From contig JADJTL010000001.1 in NCBI GenBank assembly GCA_016711215.1, positions 988,001 to 1,052,000 on the forward strand: a DNA stretch of 64,000 bases, given 5' to 3'. Origin of the DNA: Pseudomonadota bacterium (GTDB lineage Bacteria; Myxococcota_A; Polyangia; GCA-2747355). Below are positions 9,420 to 18,323 of this stretch, piece by piece. Numbering within the stretch: position 1 is the first letter of the stretch; every line of letters starts with the position of its first letter. The translations under genes were made by a program, and so were the position numbers. Under the pieces are notes generated by a model. The model saw only the letters and a list, made by a program, of their open reading frames with translations, did not search any database and was not told where the DNA came from.

Positions 9420-11513
9420 ATGGTGATTCGAGAAAGTGTGGAAGTTGGCGGACGCGAGCTCTCGCTCGAAACCGGACGCGTGGCCAAGCAGGCCGACGGC
9501 AGCGTGGTCGTGCGCTACGGCGATACGATGGTGTTGGTCACCGCGGTCTCGGACAAGACGCCGCGCGAGGTCGACTTCCTGCCGCTGACGGTGGAATACA
9601 CCGAGCGCATGTACGCGGCGGGGCGCATTCCCGGTAGCTACTTCCGCCGCGAGGGGCGCCCCTCCGCCAGCGAGATCCTCTCCTGTCGGCTGATCGACCG
9701 TCCGATCCGACCGCTCTTTCCCAACGGCTACCGCAACGAGACGCAGGTCATCGCGATGGTGCTCTCCTGCGACCGGGAGAACCCCGCCGATGTGCTGGCG
9801 TTGACGGCGACCTCGACCGCGCTGCACCTCTCTGACATTCCCTGGAGCGGCCCGATCGCCGCCGTGCGGGTCGGCCGGGTCAACGGCGAATTCGTCGCCA
9901 ACCCGACGCAGACGCAGCAGCTCGCGTCGGACTTGAGCATCGTCGCTGTCGCCAGCTTCGAGGCGCTGGTGATGGTCGAGGGTCATTGCCGCTTTTGCAG
10001 CGAGCGCGACCTCGTCGCTGCCCTGCAATTCGCCCAGGAGCAGGCCCGTCCGCTGCTCGATCTGCAGGAGCGCCTGCGCGCGGCGGTGGGGCGCGAGAAG
10101 CGGCCCTTCACTCCGGTGGCCCCCGACGAGGCCCTGGTCGGGCGCGTTACCGAGCTGAGCCGACAGCGCCTGGTCGAGGCTCTCGGCGTGCGCGAGAAGC
10201 GCTCGCGCGGCGCCGCGCTCAAGCAGGTGGCGAGCTGGCTCGGCGAGCAGCTTCCCGAGACCGAGAAGGCGGCGCTCTCGGCGGCGTTCTCAGAGGTCAA
10301 GCGGCGCCACGTGCGCCGGATGGTCGTGCGCGACGCGATCCGCCTCGATGGTCGACGCCTCGACGAGATCCGCGAGATCAACTGCGAGGTCGGCGTCCTG
10401 CCGCGGACCCACGGCTCTGCGCTCTTCACGCGCGGCGAGACCCAGGCCCTGGCCACCGCGACGCTCGCCACCCAGCGCTCCGACCAGCGGATCGAGTCGG
10501 TGATGGGCGACTACACCAAGAGCTTCCTGCTGCATTACAACTTCCCGCCCTTCTCCACCGGCGAGGCCAAGCGCTTTGGACCGCCCGGACGGCGCGAGAT
10601 CGGTCACGGCAACCTCGCCGAGAGCTCCTTGGCGCAGGTGCTCCCGGATCCCGAGCAGTTCCCCTACGTCCTGCGCGTCGTCAGCGAGACCCTCGAGAGC
10701 AACGGCTCGTCGTCGATGGCCAGCGTCTGCGGCGGCAGCCTGGCGCTGATGGATGCCGGCGTGCCGATTCAGGCGCCCGTCGCGGGGATCGCGATGGGGT
10801 TGATCGCGGAGGAGGGGAAGCATGCGGTCCTGAGTGACATCCTCGGCGACGAGGATCACCTCGGCGATATGGACTTCAAGGTCACGGGCACGCGCGAGGG
10901 CATCTGCGCGATTCAGATGGACATCAAGCTCGAGAGCGTCCCGGCGCAGGTGCTGGAGACCGCGCTCGAGCAGGCGCGCGTCGGCCGGCTGCATATCCTC
11001 GATCGCATGGCCCAGGCGATCGATGCGCCACGGTCGACGCTCTCGGCGCATGCCCCGCGAATCCTGACCTTGAAGATCAAGCCCGATCGCATCCGCGACG
11101 TGATCGGACCCGGTGGCAAGACGATCCGTGCGATTCAGGATCAGACCTCCTGCGAGATCAATGTCTCCGACGACGGCACCGTGACCATCGCTGCCTTCGA
11201 TGCAGAGGGTGGCAAGCGCGCGCTGGCGCTGGTCGAGGGCCTGACGGCAGAGGCCGAGATCGGCGCCTACTACAGCGGTCGGGTGCGCCGGGTCGCCGAC
11301 TTCGGCGCCTTCGTCGAGATCATGCCGGGCATGGACGGCCTGATCCACATCAGCGAGCTCGACCGCAGCCGCGTCGAGCGCGTCGAGGACATCTGCCGCG
11401 AGGGCGATGAGGTGGTGGTCAAGGTGATCAACATCGACCGTGAGGGCAAAATCCGGCTGAGCCGGAAAGAGGCGCTGGGCGTCGACCCCTCGCTGGTGCG
11501 CTCGATGGTTTGA
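9420..11513 (+). CDS. pnp: Polyribonucleotide nucleotidyltransferase (PNPase)
   Basis: PNPase degrades RNA 3' to 5' by phosphorolysis. The 697-residue protein has two RNase PH domains (GRVAKQADGSVVVRYGDTMV; RTHGSALFTRGETQALATAT), the catalytic segment HAVLSDILGDEDHLGDMDFK, a KH domain (DVIGPGGKTIRAIQDQT) and a C-terminal S1 domain (YYSGRVRRVADFGAFVEIMPG). ATG 9420 is chosen because GGGGAAG lies upstream and the product begins MVIRESVEVGG as family members do; earlier in-frame ATGs exist at 9405 and 9342. Confidence 0.96.
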   Translation: MVIRESVEVGGRELSLETGRVAKQADGSVVVRYGDTMVLVTAVSDKTPREVDFLPLTVEYTERMYAAGRIPGSYFRREGRPSASEILSCRLIDRPIRPLFPNGYRNETQVIAMVLSCDRENPADVLALTATSTALHLSDIPWSGPIAAVRVGRVNGEFVANPTQTQQLASDLSIVAVASFEALVMVEGHCRFCSERDLVAALQFAQEQARPLLDLQERLRAAVGREKRPFTPVAPDEALVGRVTELSRQRLVEALGVREKRSRGAALKQVASWLGEQLPETEKAALSAAFSEVKRRHVRRMVVRDAIRLDGRRLDEIREINCEVGVLPRTHGSALFTRGETQALATATLATQRSDQRIESVMGDYTKSFLLHYNFPPFSTGEAKRFGPPGRREIGHGNLAESSLAQVLPDPEQFPYVLRVVSETLESNGSSSMASVCGGSLALMDAGVPIQAPVAGIAMGLIAEEGKHAVLSDILGDEDHLGDMDFKVTGTREGICAIQMDIKLESVPAQVLETALEQARVGRLHILDRMAQAIDAPRSTLSAHAPRILTLKIKPDRIRDVIGPGGKTIRAIQDQTSCEINVSDDGTVTIAAFDAEGGKRALALVEGLTAEAEIGAYYSGRVRRVADFGAFVEIMPGMDGLIHISELDRSRVERVEDICREGDEVVVKVINIDREGKIRLSRKEALGVDPSLVRSMV

Positions 11514-12022
11514 AGGTCGTAGTCGCTAAAGTGTCCCCTCCCTCCACGCCTCCGGTGACGCACGCGCTGCGGGTCAAGCGCGTGCGCGCGGCGGCCGAGC
11601 TGCCACGCTACATGTCTGCCGGGGCTGCCGGCCTCGATCTCGGGGCGGCCCTCGAGCAGCCGGTCGAGCTGCGCCCACTCGAGCGCGCGCTGGTACCGAC
11701 GGGGCTCGTCGTCGAGCTGCCGCCGGGCCACGAAGGGCAGGTGCGGCCGCGCTCCGGGCTGGCCGTGCGAGAGGGACTGACCGTGCTCAACGCGCCGGGC
11801 ACGATCGACAGCGACTACCGCGGCGAGCTCAGCGTCGCGTTGATCAACCTCGGTAGCGAGGTGGTCATGATCACGCCGCGGATGCGCATCGCGCAGCTCG
11901 TGGTGGCACCCGTCAGCCGCGTCGAGGTCCAGGAGGTCGTCGACACTGAGCTGTCGGGCAGCGCCCGCGGCGCCGGTGGCTTCGGTCATACCGGCCGGGC
12001 CTTTGGGGAGAGCGAGGGCTAG
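11510..12022 (+). CDS. dut: Deoxyuridine 5'-triphosphate nucleotidohydrolase (dUTPase)
   Basis: dUTPase hydrolyses dUTP to dUMP and pyrophosphate, preventing uracil incorporation and supplying dTMP synthesis. The trimeric dUTPase motifs are present in order: AGLDLGA, RPRSGLAVR, LNAPGTIDSDYRGE, RIAQLVV and the glycine-rich RGAGGFGHTGR. The start is uncertain: TTG 11510 overlaps the pnp stop as TTGA, and GTG codons at 11531 and 11555 are alternatives that would remove most of a proline-rich N terminus. Confidence 0.93.
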   Translation: MKVVVAKVSPPSTPPVTHALRVKRVRAAAELPRYMSAGAAGLDLGAALEQPVELRPLERALVPTGLVVELPPGHEGQVRPRSGLAVREGLTVLNAPGTIDSDYRGELSVALINLGSEVVMITPRMRIAQLVVAPVSRVEVQEVVDTELSGSARGAGGFGHTGRAFGESEG

Positions 12023-12027
12023 AAGAG

Positions 12028-13374
12028 ATGATCGAGCGCTATTCACGCGCGCCGATGCGGGCGTTATGGAGCGATCAGGCGCGCTACGACACCTGGCTCG
12101 AGGTCGAGCTGGCGGCCTGTCGCGCGATGGAGCGGCTCGGCCGGGTGCCCAAGGGCACGGCGGATCAGGTGCAGGCGAAGGTCAGGCTCGACGCTGCGCA
12201 GATCCTGCAGATCGAAGAGCGCGTGCGCCATGACGTGATCGCCTTCCTGACCCACGTCGAGCAGCAGGCTGGGGAGCCCGCGCGTTGGCTGCACCTCGGG
12301 CTGACCTCCTCCGATATCCTCGACAGCGCCTTCGCCCTGCAGCTCGGCCGCGCCGGCGCGCTCTTGCTGACGGCGATCGATGGGCTGCTGGAGGCCTTGG
12401 CTCGACGCGCCGACGAGACGCGGCACCTGCCGATGGTCGGGCGCAGTCACGGGATCCACGCCGAGCCGACGGCCGTCGGCCTGGTCTTCGCCGGGGCCTA
12501 CGCGGAGCTCGGACGCCAGCGGCGTCGCCTGGTCGCCGCGCTCGAAGAGGTCGCGGTCGGCAAGCTCGCCGGGGCGGTCGGCGTCTATGGCAACGTCTCG
12601 CCCGAGGTCGAGGCCGGCGCGCTCGCGGCGCTCGGGCTGCGTCCGGAGACCTGCGCGACGCAGGTCGTGGCGCGCGACCGCCACGCCGCTCTCTTCGCCG
12701 CGCTGGGCCAGCTCGCCTCGTCGCTCGAGCGGCTGGCGCAGCAGGTGCGTCATTGGCAGCGTACGGAGGTTGGTGAGGCCTTCGAGCCCTTCGGCCGCGG
12801 TCAAAAGGGCTCGAGCGCGATGCCCCATAAGCGCAACCCGATTCTGACGGAGAACGTCTGTGGTCTGGCGCGCCTCGTGCGCGGCGCGGTGGTGCCGGCG
12901 TTGGAGAACGTGGCGCTCTGGCACGAGCGGGACATCAGTCACTCCTCGGTGGAGCGCGTGATCGCGCCCGACGTCACCACGCTGGTCGACTTCATGCTCT
13001 ATCGTATGACCCAGGTCATCGCCGGATTGGAGCTCGACGAGGCCCGGCTGGCGGCCAATCTGGCGCTGACGGGGGGGCTGATCTTCTCCGAGGCGGTGCT
13101 GCTGGCCTTGATCGGCAAGGGCCTGGCGCGGCAGCGGGCCTATGAGCTGGTGCAGCGCTGCGCGATGGCGGCGCAGTCCGGAGCGGGGGACTTCCGCGCC
13201 TTGCTCGGCGCCGACGCCGAGATCCTGGCGGTCCTGAGCTCCGTCGAGCTTGACGGCTGCTTCGACGTCCAACACCACCTGCGCTTCGTCGACGTGATCT
13301 ACGAGCGCGTTTTCCGCGCCGCGGCCGCGAGCGGCGCGGCGGCGCCTGAGGGGAGGAAGCCCGATGATCAGTGA
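12028..13374 (+). CDS. purB: Adenylosuccinate lyase
   Basis: PurB cleaves SAICAR and adenylosuccinate in purine synthesis. The fumarase/aspartase superfamily signature GSSAMPHKRNP is present near residue 267, with LGLTSSDILD and MVGRSHGIHAEPT supplying other active-site segments. Length 448 is usual. AGAAGAG precedes ATG 12028. It overlaps purC by 11 bases, so the two purine genes are coupled. Confidence 0.96.
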   Translation: MIERYSRAPMRALWSDQARYDTWLEVELAACRAMERLGRVPKGTADQVQAKVRLDAAQILQIEERVRHDVIAFLTHVEQQAGEPARWLHLGLTSSDILDSAFALQLGRAGALLLTAIDGLLEALARRADETRHLPMVGRSHGIHAEPTAVGLVFAGAYAELGRQRRRLVAALEEVAVGKLAGAVGVYGNVSPEVEAGALAALGLRPETCATQVVARDRHAALFAALGQLASSLERLAQQVRHWQRTEVGEAFEPFGRGQKGSSAMPHKRNPILTENVCGLARLVRGAVVPALENVALWHERDISHSSVERVIAPDVTTLVDFMLYRMTQVIAGLELDEARLAANLALTGGLIFSEAVLLALIGKGLARQRAYELVQRCAMAAQSGAGDFRALLGADAEILAVLSSVELDGCFDVQHHLRFVDVIYERVFRAAAASGAAAPEGRKPDDQ

Positions 13375-14329
13375 GGCGACCCTGCAGCGCGGCATCGAGC
13401 TCGCGCTCGACGAGACGCACTTCGAGGACCTTGGCACGCTCGAACGCGGCAAGGTGCGTGACTGCTACGTCAGCGGCGGCCGTCGGGCCATCATCGTCAC
13501 CGACCGGCTGAGCGCCTTCGATCGCATCGTGGCGACGATCCCCTTCAAGGGACAGGTCCTCAACGGCGTGAGCGCCTACTGGCTCGAGCAGACGCGCGCC
13601 ATCTGCACCAATCACCTGATCAGCGTGCCCGATCCGGTCGCCAGCCTGGTCCGCGAGTGCCGGCCCTTTCCCGTCGAGATGGTCCTGCGCGGCTACCTCA
13701 CCGGCAGCAGTCCGACCTCGATCTGGACCTGCTACGCACGCGGTGAGCGTAAATACTGCGGGCACCGCCTGCCGGAGGGACTGCGGCAGCACGAGCGGCT
13801 GGCGGCGCCGCTGATCACGCCGACGAGCAAGGCCCCCAAGGGCGAGCACGACGAGCTCCTGAGCGCCGATGAGGTGATCGCGGGCGGACTCGCCACGGCG
13901 GCGGAGTTCGCCCAGCTCAGCGAGCTCAGCCTGGCGCTCTTCGCCTTCGGCCAGGCGTTGGCGCTGCAGCGCGGGCTGATCCTCGTCGACACCAAGTACG
14001 AGTTCGGCCGGCTGCCGGACGGCACGATCTGCTTGATCGACGAGATCCACACGCCCGACTCGTCGCGCTACTGGTACGCCGACTCCTATGACGAGGCGCT
14101 GCGCGTGGGCAGTGACCCGCGCGCCCTCGACAAGGAATACGTTCGCCGCCACCTCAGCGGGCTCGGCTTTCGCGGCGAGGGGCCCGTGCCGCCGCTGACC
14201 GACGCAGTTCGCATCGAGGCCGCGCGCCGCTACATCGAGATCTACGAGCGCATGACCGGCCAGCCCTTCGTGCCGAATCTCGACCCCCCGCTGCCCCGCC
14301 TCCACGCCGCGCTGCGCGCCGCGCGCTAA
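13364..14329 (+). CDS. purC: Phosphoribosylaminoimidazole-succinocarboxamide synthase (SAICAR synthetase)
   Basis: PurC joins CAIR and aspartate with ATP to form SAICAR, the substrate of the upstream purB product. Motifs seen: GKVRDCY (nucleotide loop), VTDRLSAFDR, LRGYLTGS, PTSKAPKGEHDE, LVDTKYEFG and DEIHTPDSSRYW. The 321-residue length fits the longer SAICAR synthetase form. The gene converges on the minus-strand kinase with 45 bases between them. Confidence 0.96.
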   Translation: MISEATLQRGIELALDETHFEDLGTLERGKVRDCYVSGGRRAIIVTDRLSAFDRIVATIPFKGQVLNGVSAYWLEQTRAICTNHLISVPDPVASLVRECRPFPVEMVLRGYLTGSSPTSIWTCYARGERKYCGHRLPEGLRQHERLAAPLITPTSKAPKGEHDELLSADEVIAGGLATAAEFAQLSELSLALFAFGQALALQRGLILVDTKYEFGRLPDGTICLIDEIHTPDSSRYWYADSYDEALRVGSDPRALDKEYVRRHLSGLGFRGEGPVPPLTDAVRIEAARRYIEIYERMTGQPFVPNLDPPLPRLHAALRAAR

Positions 14330-14374
14330 GCGTCGACGACGAGCAGCGAGAGTCCGCTTGCTGCGCTCAGGAGC

Positions 14375-15973
14375 TCAGACTCCCTCGTGCACTCGCGCTT
14401 GGGGCGGGACGCCGCTCTCGGCGGCCCTGGCGTAGGCCGGCAGGCTAACGCGAAAGGTCGTCCCCTCGTCGACGACCGAGTCGAACGCGATTTCTCCGCC
14501 GTGGCTCTGCACGATCTGCATGCAGAGAAAGAGCCCAAGGCCGGTCCCCGCACCCGGATCCCGGGTGGTGAAGAAGGGCTCGAAGAGGCGCCCAGCTTGC
14601 CTGGGCGCGATCCCGCAGCCGCTGTCGCTGATGCGCACGGTGACGGTCTCCGCGTTGCTGCCATAGCTGATGCCGATGGCGGCGCCGTCAGCCGTGGCCT
14701 GGGCTGCGTTGAGCAGGAGGTTGAGGAAGACTTGGCTCAGTCCTGCCGCATCGCCGTACACCACCGCTGAGCCTGTTGGGCGCAGATGCTTGACCTGCCT
14801 GGTCTTGAGCTGATTGGCCGCGAGCGTGAGGGCGGTCTTCATCACCTGCTCGAGGTCCGTCGGCCGCCGCGAGTCGCTATCGTGCGGCCGCGAGAAGATG
14901 CCGAGGTCGCGCACGATCGTGGCCGCCCGATCGACGCCTGTCGTGATTTCGTTCAGCAGCTTGGGGAGGTCGCGCTCGATCGAGGGGAGGCGCGCCGCGC
15001 GCTCGAGCCGGCCCAGACGCGTCGCCAGCGCTTCGTTGCCGCTCACGGCCTTTCGATAGTGCGCCAAGGTCTCGCTGAAGACAGCGACGTATCCGTCGAG
15101 GTGTTCGACATTGCCGTAGACGATGTTGAGCGCGTTGTTGAGCTCATGGGCGATGCCGGCCGAGATGCGACCGAGCGTGCTGAGTTTCTCCGTCTGAACC
15201 AATAGGCCCTGCTGCTCCCGTAGGCGCGTCAGCGCCAGATAGAGCTCGCGGGTCTTCTCCTCGAGGAGATGCTCCATCTGGTCGCGCGCCAGCTTCGCCC
15301 GCGCCAGGCGCCGCTCAAGGCGTGTCACGCGGTCCTGGGGGGAGATCGCGCTGGCCGGCGCCGTCGGCGCGGCGGGCTCGGAGGCGCGATCGACGGCGGC
15401 CAGGGTGCGGGCGCAGGCGATCGCGTCGCGCCCGCCGGCCTTCGCTTTCAGCAGGGCAGGGTCGGCCTGGAGCAGCAGGTCGCGAGAGCGCGCGTCGAGG
15501 TCCAGCGCGACCGGTCGCTTGGCCTCCGCGAGCTCAGCATTCTGCTGCGCAAGGTCGCTGCTGATCCGGCGGTTGTTGCGTTGCAATCGCGTCTGATCGA
15601 GGCAGCGCGCGATCTCGCCGAGGAGTCGCGTGGTGTCGATCGGCTTGCGCAAGAGGCCGCTAACGCGCCCGCGGTTGACGGCCTCCTGCGCTGTCTCGAG
15701 GTCGGCAAAGCCCGTCAGCAGGATGCGCGCGGCGTCCGGGGCCTCATTGCTGGCGCGGCCGAGAAACTCGATGCCCGTCATCTGCGGCATCGGGTGGTCG
15801 GCGATCACGAGGTCGACGGGTCGTCGGGCGAGGCTCTCCAAGGCGAGCTGGGGCGAGCTGAAGCTCTGCACCTCATACTGCACGCCGAGCGTGCGCTCGA
15901 GCAGCGCCAGGTTGTCCAGCTCGTCAGCGACGACCATCACCGTGGCGACGGTCTCTCTCGGTTCTGCGTCCAT
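14375..15973 (-). CDS. Soluble receiver-histidine kinase, probable partner of the H-NOX sensor
   Basis: The 532-residue protein starts with a receiver domain (residues about 10-130; phosphoacceptor Asp in LVIADHPMPQMTG, LLTGFAD and LRKPID conserved, one of the two upstream acidic residues replaced by Ala in VVADE). A charged helical linker follows (about 200-260). The H-box GRISAGIAHELNN, N-box VFLNLLLNAAQA, ISDSGCGIA and GTGLGLFLCMQIV form the kinase core. No membrane segment is visible. ATG 15973 is preferred to an upstream in-frame start because of an AGGCAGGG site and because the receiver begins right after it. It lies 73 bases downstream of the H-NOX gene on the same strand. Confidence 0.85.
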   Translation of the reverse strand: MDAEPRETVATVMVVADELDNLALLERTLGVQYEVQSFSSPQLALESLARRPVDLVIADHPMPQMTGIEFLGRASNEAPDAARILLTGFADLETAQEAVNRGRVSGLLRKPIDTTRLLGEIARCLDQTRLQRNNRRISSDLAQQNAELAEAKRPVALDLDARSRDLLLQADPALLKAKAGGRDAIACARTLAAVDRASEPAAPTAPASAISPQDRVTRLERRLARAKLARDQMEHLLEEKTRELYLALTRLREQQGLLVQTEKLSTLGRISAGIAHELNNALNIVYGNVEHLDGYVAVFSETLAHYRKAVSGNEALATRLGRLERAARLPSIERDLPKLLNEITTGVDRAATIVRDLGIFSRPHDSDSRRPTDLEQVMKTALTLAANQLKTRQVKHLRPTGSAVVYGDAAGLSQVFLNLLLNAAQATADGAAIGISYGSNAETVTVRISDSGCGIAPRQAGRLFEPFFTTRDPGAGTGLGLFLCMQIVQSHGGEIAFDSVVDEGTTFRVSLPAYARAAESGVPPQARVHEGV

Positions 15974-16046
15974 CGTGCCCTGCCTCTCCTGTCGCGTGCG
16001 ACCCTCGGCGGGCGGCTGCGTGCTCGCTGCTCCCCGCAGGCGGCCC

Positions 16047-16613
16047 TTAGGGTGTTGGGCGCTTGCCCGGCCTGAACCTGAGCTCGAAGTGGCAAACCTC
16101 GTCACCGCGATGGACGCAGCGGTCATGCTCGACTTGCACCTCTTCGTGGAAATGCTCGGCTACACCGTCGATCATTCCGGCGACCAGCGCGCAGAGCCTT
16201 CGCGGCGAGGCGTAGGTGATTTCCAGTCGGTCCGCCGCGGGGTCGACGAAGTCGAAGCGAGGCAGGCCCGCATCCGGATAGAGCTTCCTGACCTCGAGGT
16301 GGATCGTGGCCTCGACCGTGACGAGGAAGCTCTTGGCCGTCATCTCGGGCCGGAGGAAGATCGGGAAGCGCTCCGCGAGGCGCGGGAACAAGTAGCGGCC
16401 GAAGGCCGGGACGAGTTGTTCGAGCGGGGTCTTCAGCGCCTTGCCGGTCGCGACGACGATGGCGACGAATTCGCTGTCCGGATAGCTCTGCGGGCCGAGA
16501 AACACGCCCTCGGGAGTCTCGAGGGGCGTCGTTTCGAGGATCTCTTCCCAAAGATCCTCGCCGGCCGCGGCGACGACCATCCTCTCGAGCTCGTTGAACA
16601 CCATGCCTTTCAT
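16047..16613 (-). CDS. H-NOX (heme NO-binding) domain protein
   Basis: H-NOX proteins bind heme and sense NO or O2. The 188 residues cover the whole fold: MKGMVFNELERMV at the start, the proximal heme ligand His105 in EATIHLEVRKLYPDA, and the YxSxR heme-propionate motif Y134-A-S-P-R138. The C terminus has CVHRGDEVCHFEL, as in stand-alone bacterial members. GGGAGGG precedes ATG 16613. Bacterial H-NOX genes commonly sit beside histidine kinases whose activity they control; the downstream kinase fits this. Which gas is bound cannot be decided here. Confidence 0.88.
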   Translation of the reverse strand: MKGMVFNELERMVVAAAGEDLWEEILETTPLETPEGVFLGPQSYPDSEFVAIVVATGKALKTPLEQLVPAFGRYLFPRLAERFPIFLRPEMTAKSFLVTVEATIHLEVRKLYPDAGLPRFDFVDPAADRLEITYASPRRLCALVAGMIDGVAEHFHEEVQVEHDRCVHRGDEVCHFELRFRPGKRPTP

Positions 16614-16800
16614 GGTCGACGCCCTCCCTGCTGCCTACCGTCGGCGTCGCCATCAGGGCGCCTCGGGTGGAACCCGTGAGCCGTTCTCATGGCCACGGTA
16701 CAGGAGTTGAGGCACGACTGCACCCTAGACCCAGGCGCTGGCGGGCTGAGCCAGGCGTCATCGCCCTCGCTCTTGGCGCGAACGAGCGGAAGTGCGCCCC

Positions 16801-16845
16801 TTCTTGGCGGCGTGCTTCTTGGCGGCGTGCTGTTGGCGGCGTGCT
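16801..16845 (+). repeat. Tandem TTCTTGGCGGCGTGC-type repeat upstream of purF
   Basis: The unit (C)TTCTTGGCGGCGTG occurs twice and a shortened CTGTTGGCGGCGTG follows, between the divergent H-NOX and purF genes. The third copy runs into a TTGACG (16845-16850) with TACATG 17 bases further on, a weak promoter candidate that would leave almost no leader before the purF ATG at 16883. Confidence 0.6.
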
Positions 16846-16882
16846 TGACGCGCCCTGGAGCGCGTGCTACATGCGCCCTGAA

Positions 16883-18312
16883 ATGTGCGGAATTTTTGGC
16901 GTATATGGCCATCCTGAGGCGTCCAACCTAGCGTATTTGGGGCTCCATGCGCAGCAGCACCGGGGCCAGGAGAGCGCCGGGATCTCGGCCAGTGACGGAC
17001 AGCGTCAGCGCTCGTGGCGCGGGATGGGGCTGGTCGTCGATGTCTTCAACGAGACACGGCTGAAGCAGCTCCTGGCCGCGCGGCAATCGGCCATGTCCGC
17101 TACTCGACGGCGGGCGACTCCGACCTCGCCAACGCCCAGCCCTTCGCGGTGCGACACGGCCGGGGCCAGCTCGCCGTGGCCCATAACGGCAATCTGGTCA
17201 ACGCCGCCGCGCTGCGCCGGGAAATGGAGCAGCGCGGCTCCATCTTCACCTCGACCGCCGACACCGAGGTCATCGTTCACCTGCTGGCGCGGCGCCAGGA
17301 GCGCCGGATCGTCGATCGCATGCGCGCTGTGCTGGGCGAGATCCGCGGCGCCTATTCGCTCGTGCTGCTGACCGAGCGGGTGCTGGTCGCGGCGCGTGAC
17401 CCCTGGGGCTTTCGCCCGCTGGCGCTCGGACGGCTGCGGCGCCCCGATGGCGGCGAAGCCTGGGTCTTCGCCTCCGAGACCAGCAGCTTCGACCTGATCA
17501 ACGCGACCTACGTGCGCCCGGTGCGGCCGGGGGAGATCATCCTCGTCGACCGTAATGGGTTGCACAGCTTCGAGGGGCTGCCGCCCGAGCAGCCGCGCTT
17601 CTGCGTCTTCGAGCATGTCTACTTCGCGCGGCCCGATTCGCTCTTGGGCGAGACCAGCGTCTACGAGAGCCGTGACCTCTTCGGGCGGCAGCTCGCGCGT
17701 GAGCAGCCCGTGTCGGCCGATATCGTGATTCCCGTCCCTGATTCGGGGACGACGGCAGCCCTCGGTTATTCGCGCGAGTCCGAGATCCCCTTCGGCCTGG
17801 GTCTGGTTCGCAGCCACTACGTCGGGCGCACCTTCATCGAGCCGCAGGAGAGCATTCGCCACTTCGGGGTGCGGCTGAAGCTGGCGCCCGTGCGGCATCT
17901 GATCGATGGCAAGCGCGTCTGCGTGGTCGATGACTCGCTGGTGCGCGGCACGACCTCGCGCAAGATCGTGACGATGTTGCGGCAGGCCGGCGCACGCGAG
18001 GTGCACCTGCGCATCAGCGCGCCGCCGACGCGTCACCCCTGCTTCTACGGCATCGACACGCCGAGCTACGAGGAGCTGATCGCCTCGCAGAAGACACCGG
18101 CGGAGATCGCCGACTACATCGGCTGCGACAGCCTCGGCTATCTCAGCCTCGAAGGCATGCTCGGCGCACTCGGCGAGCGCCGAGGGACGTCCTTCTGCGA
18201 TGCGTGTTTTTCCGGCGACTACCCGGTGGCGGCCGATCCGCCGGCGCCCGTGCGCGCGCTGCGCTCGGCCGCGCGCGCTGCGATCGCGCGGCCGTCCCGG
18301 CCGGAAGCCTGA
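16883..18312 (+). CDS. purF: Amidophosphoribosyltransferase, interrupted by a 1-base frameshift
   Basis: PurF catalyses the first committed step of purine synthesis. The product begins MCGIFGVYGH, so Cys2 is the glutaminase nucleophile after Met removal, and continues HAQQHRGQESAGIS. After LKQLL the frame is lost; the next frame carries RAAIGHVRYSTAGDS, AHNGNLVNA, the PRTase motif VCVVDDSLVRGTTS and the rest to 18312. One extra G near 17074 (GG to GGG in ctGGcc) restores a 476-residue protein of normal length. No ribosome-binding site is evident before ATG 16883. Either an assembly error or a real lesion; the intact remainder favours the former. Confidence 0.88.
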
Positions 18313-18323
18313 GGGAGGGCCCC

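Noticed and set aside
16845..16873. TTGACG-17-TACATG as the purF promoter
   Set aside because: The -10 match is poor and it would place the transcript start almost at the ATG; noted only as a weak candidate.
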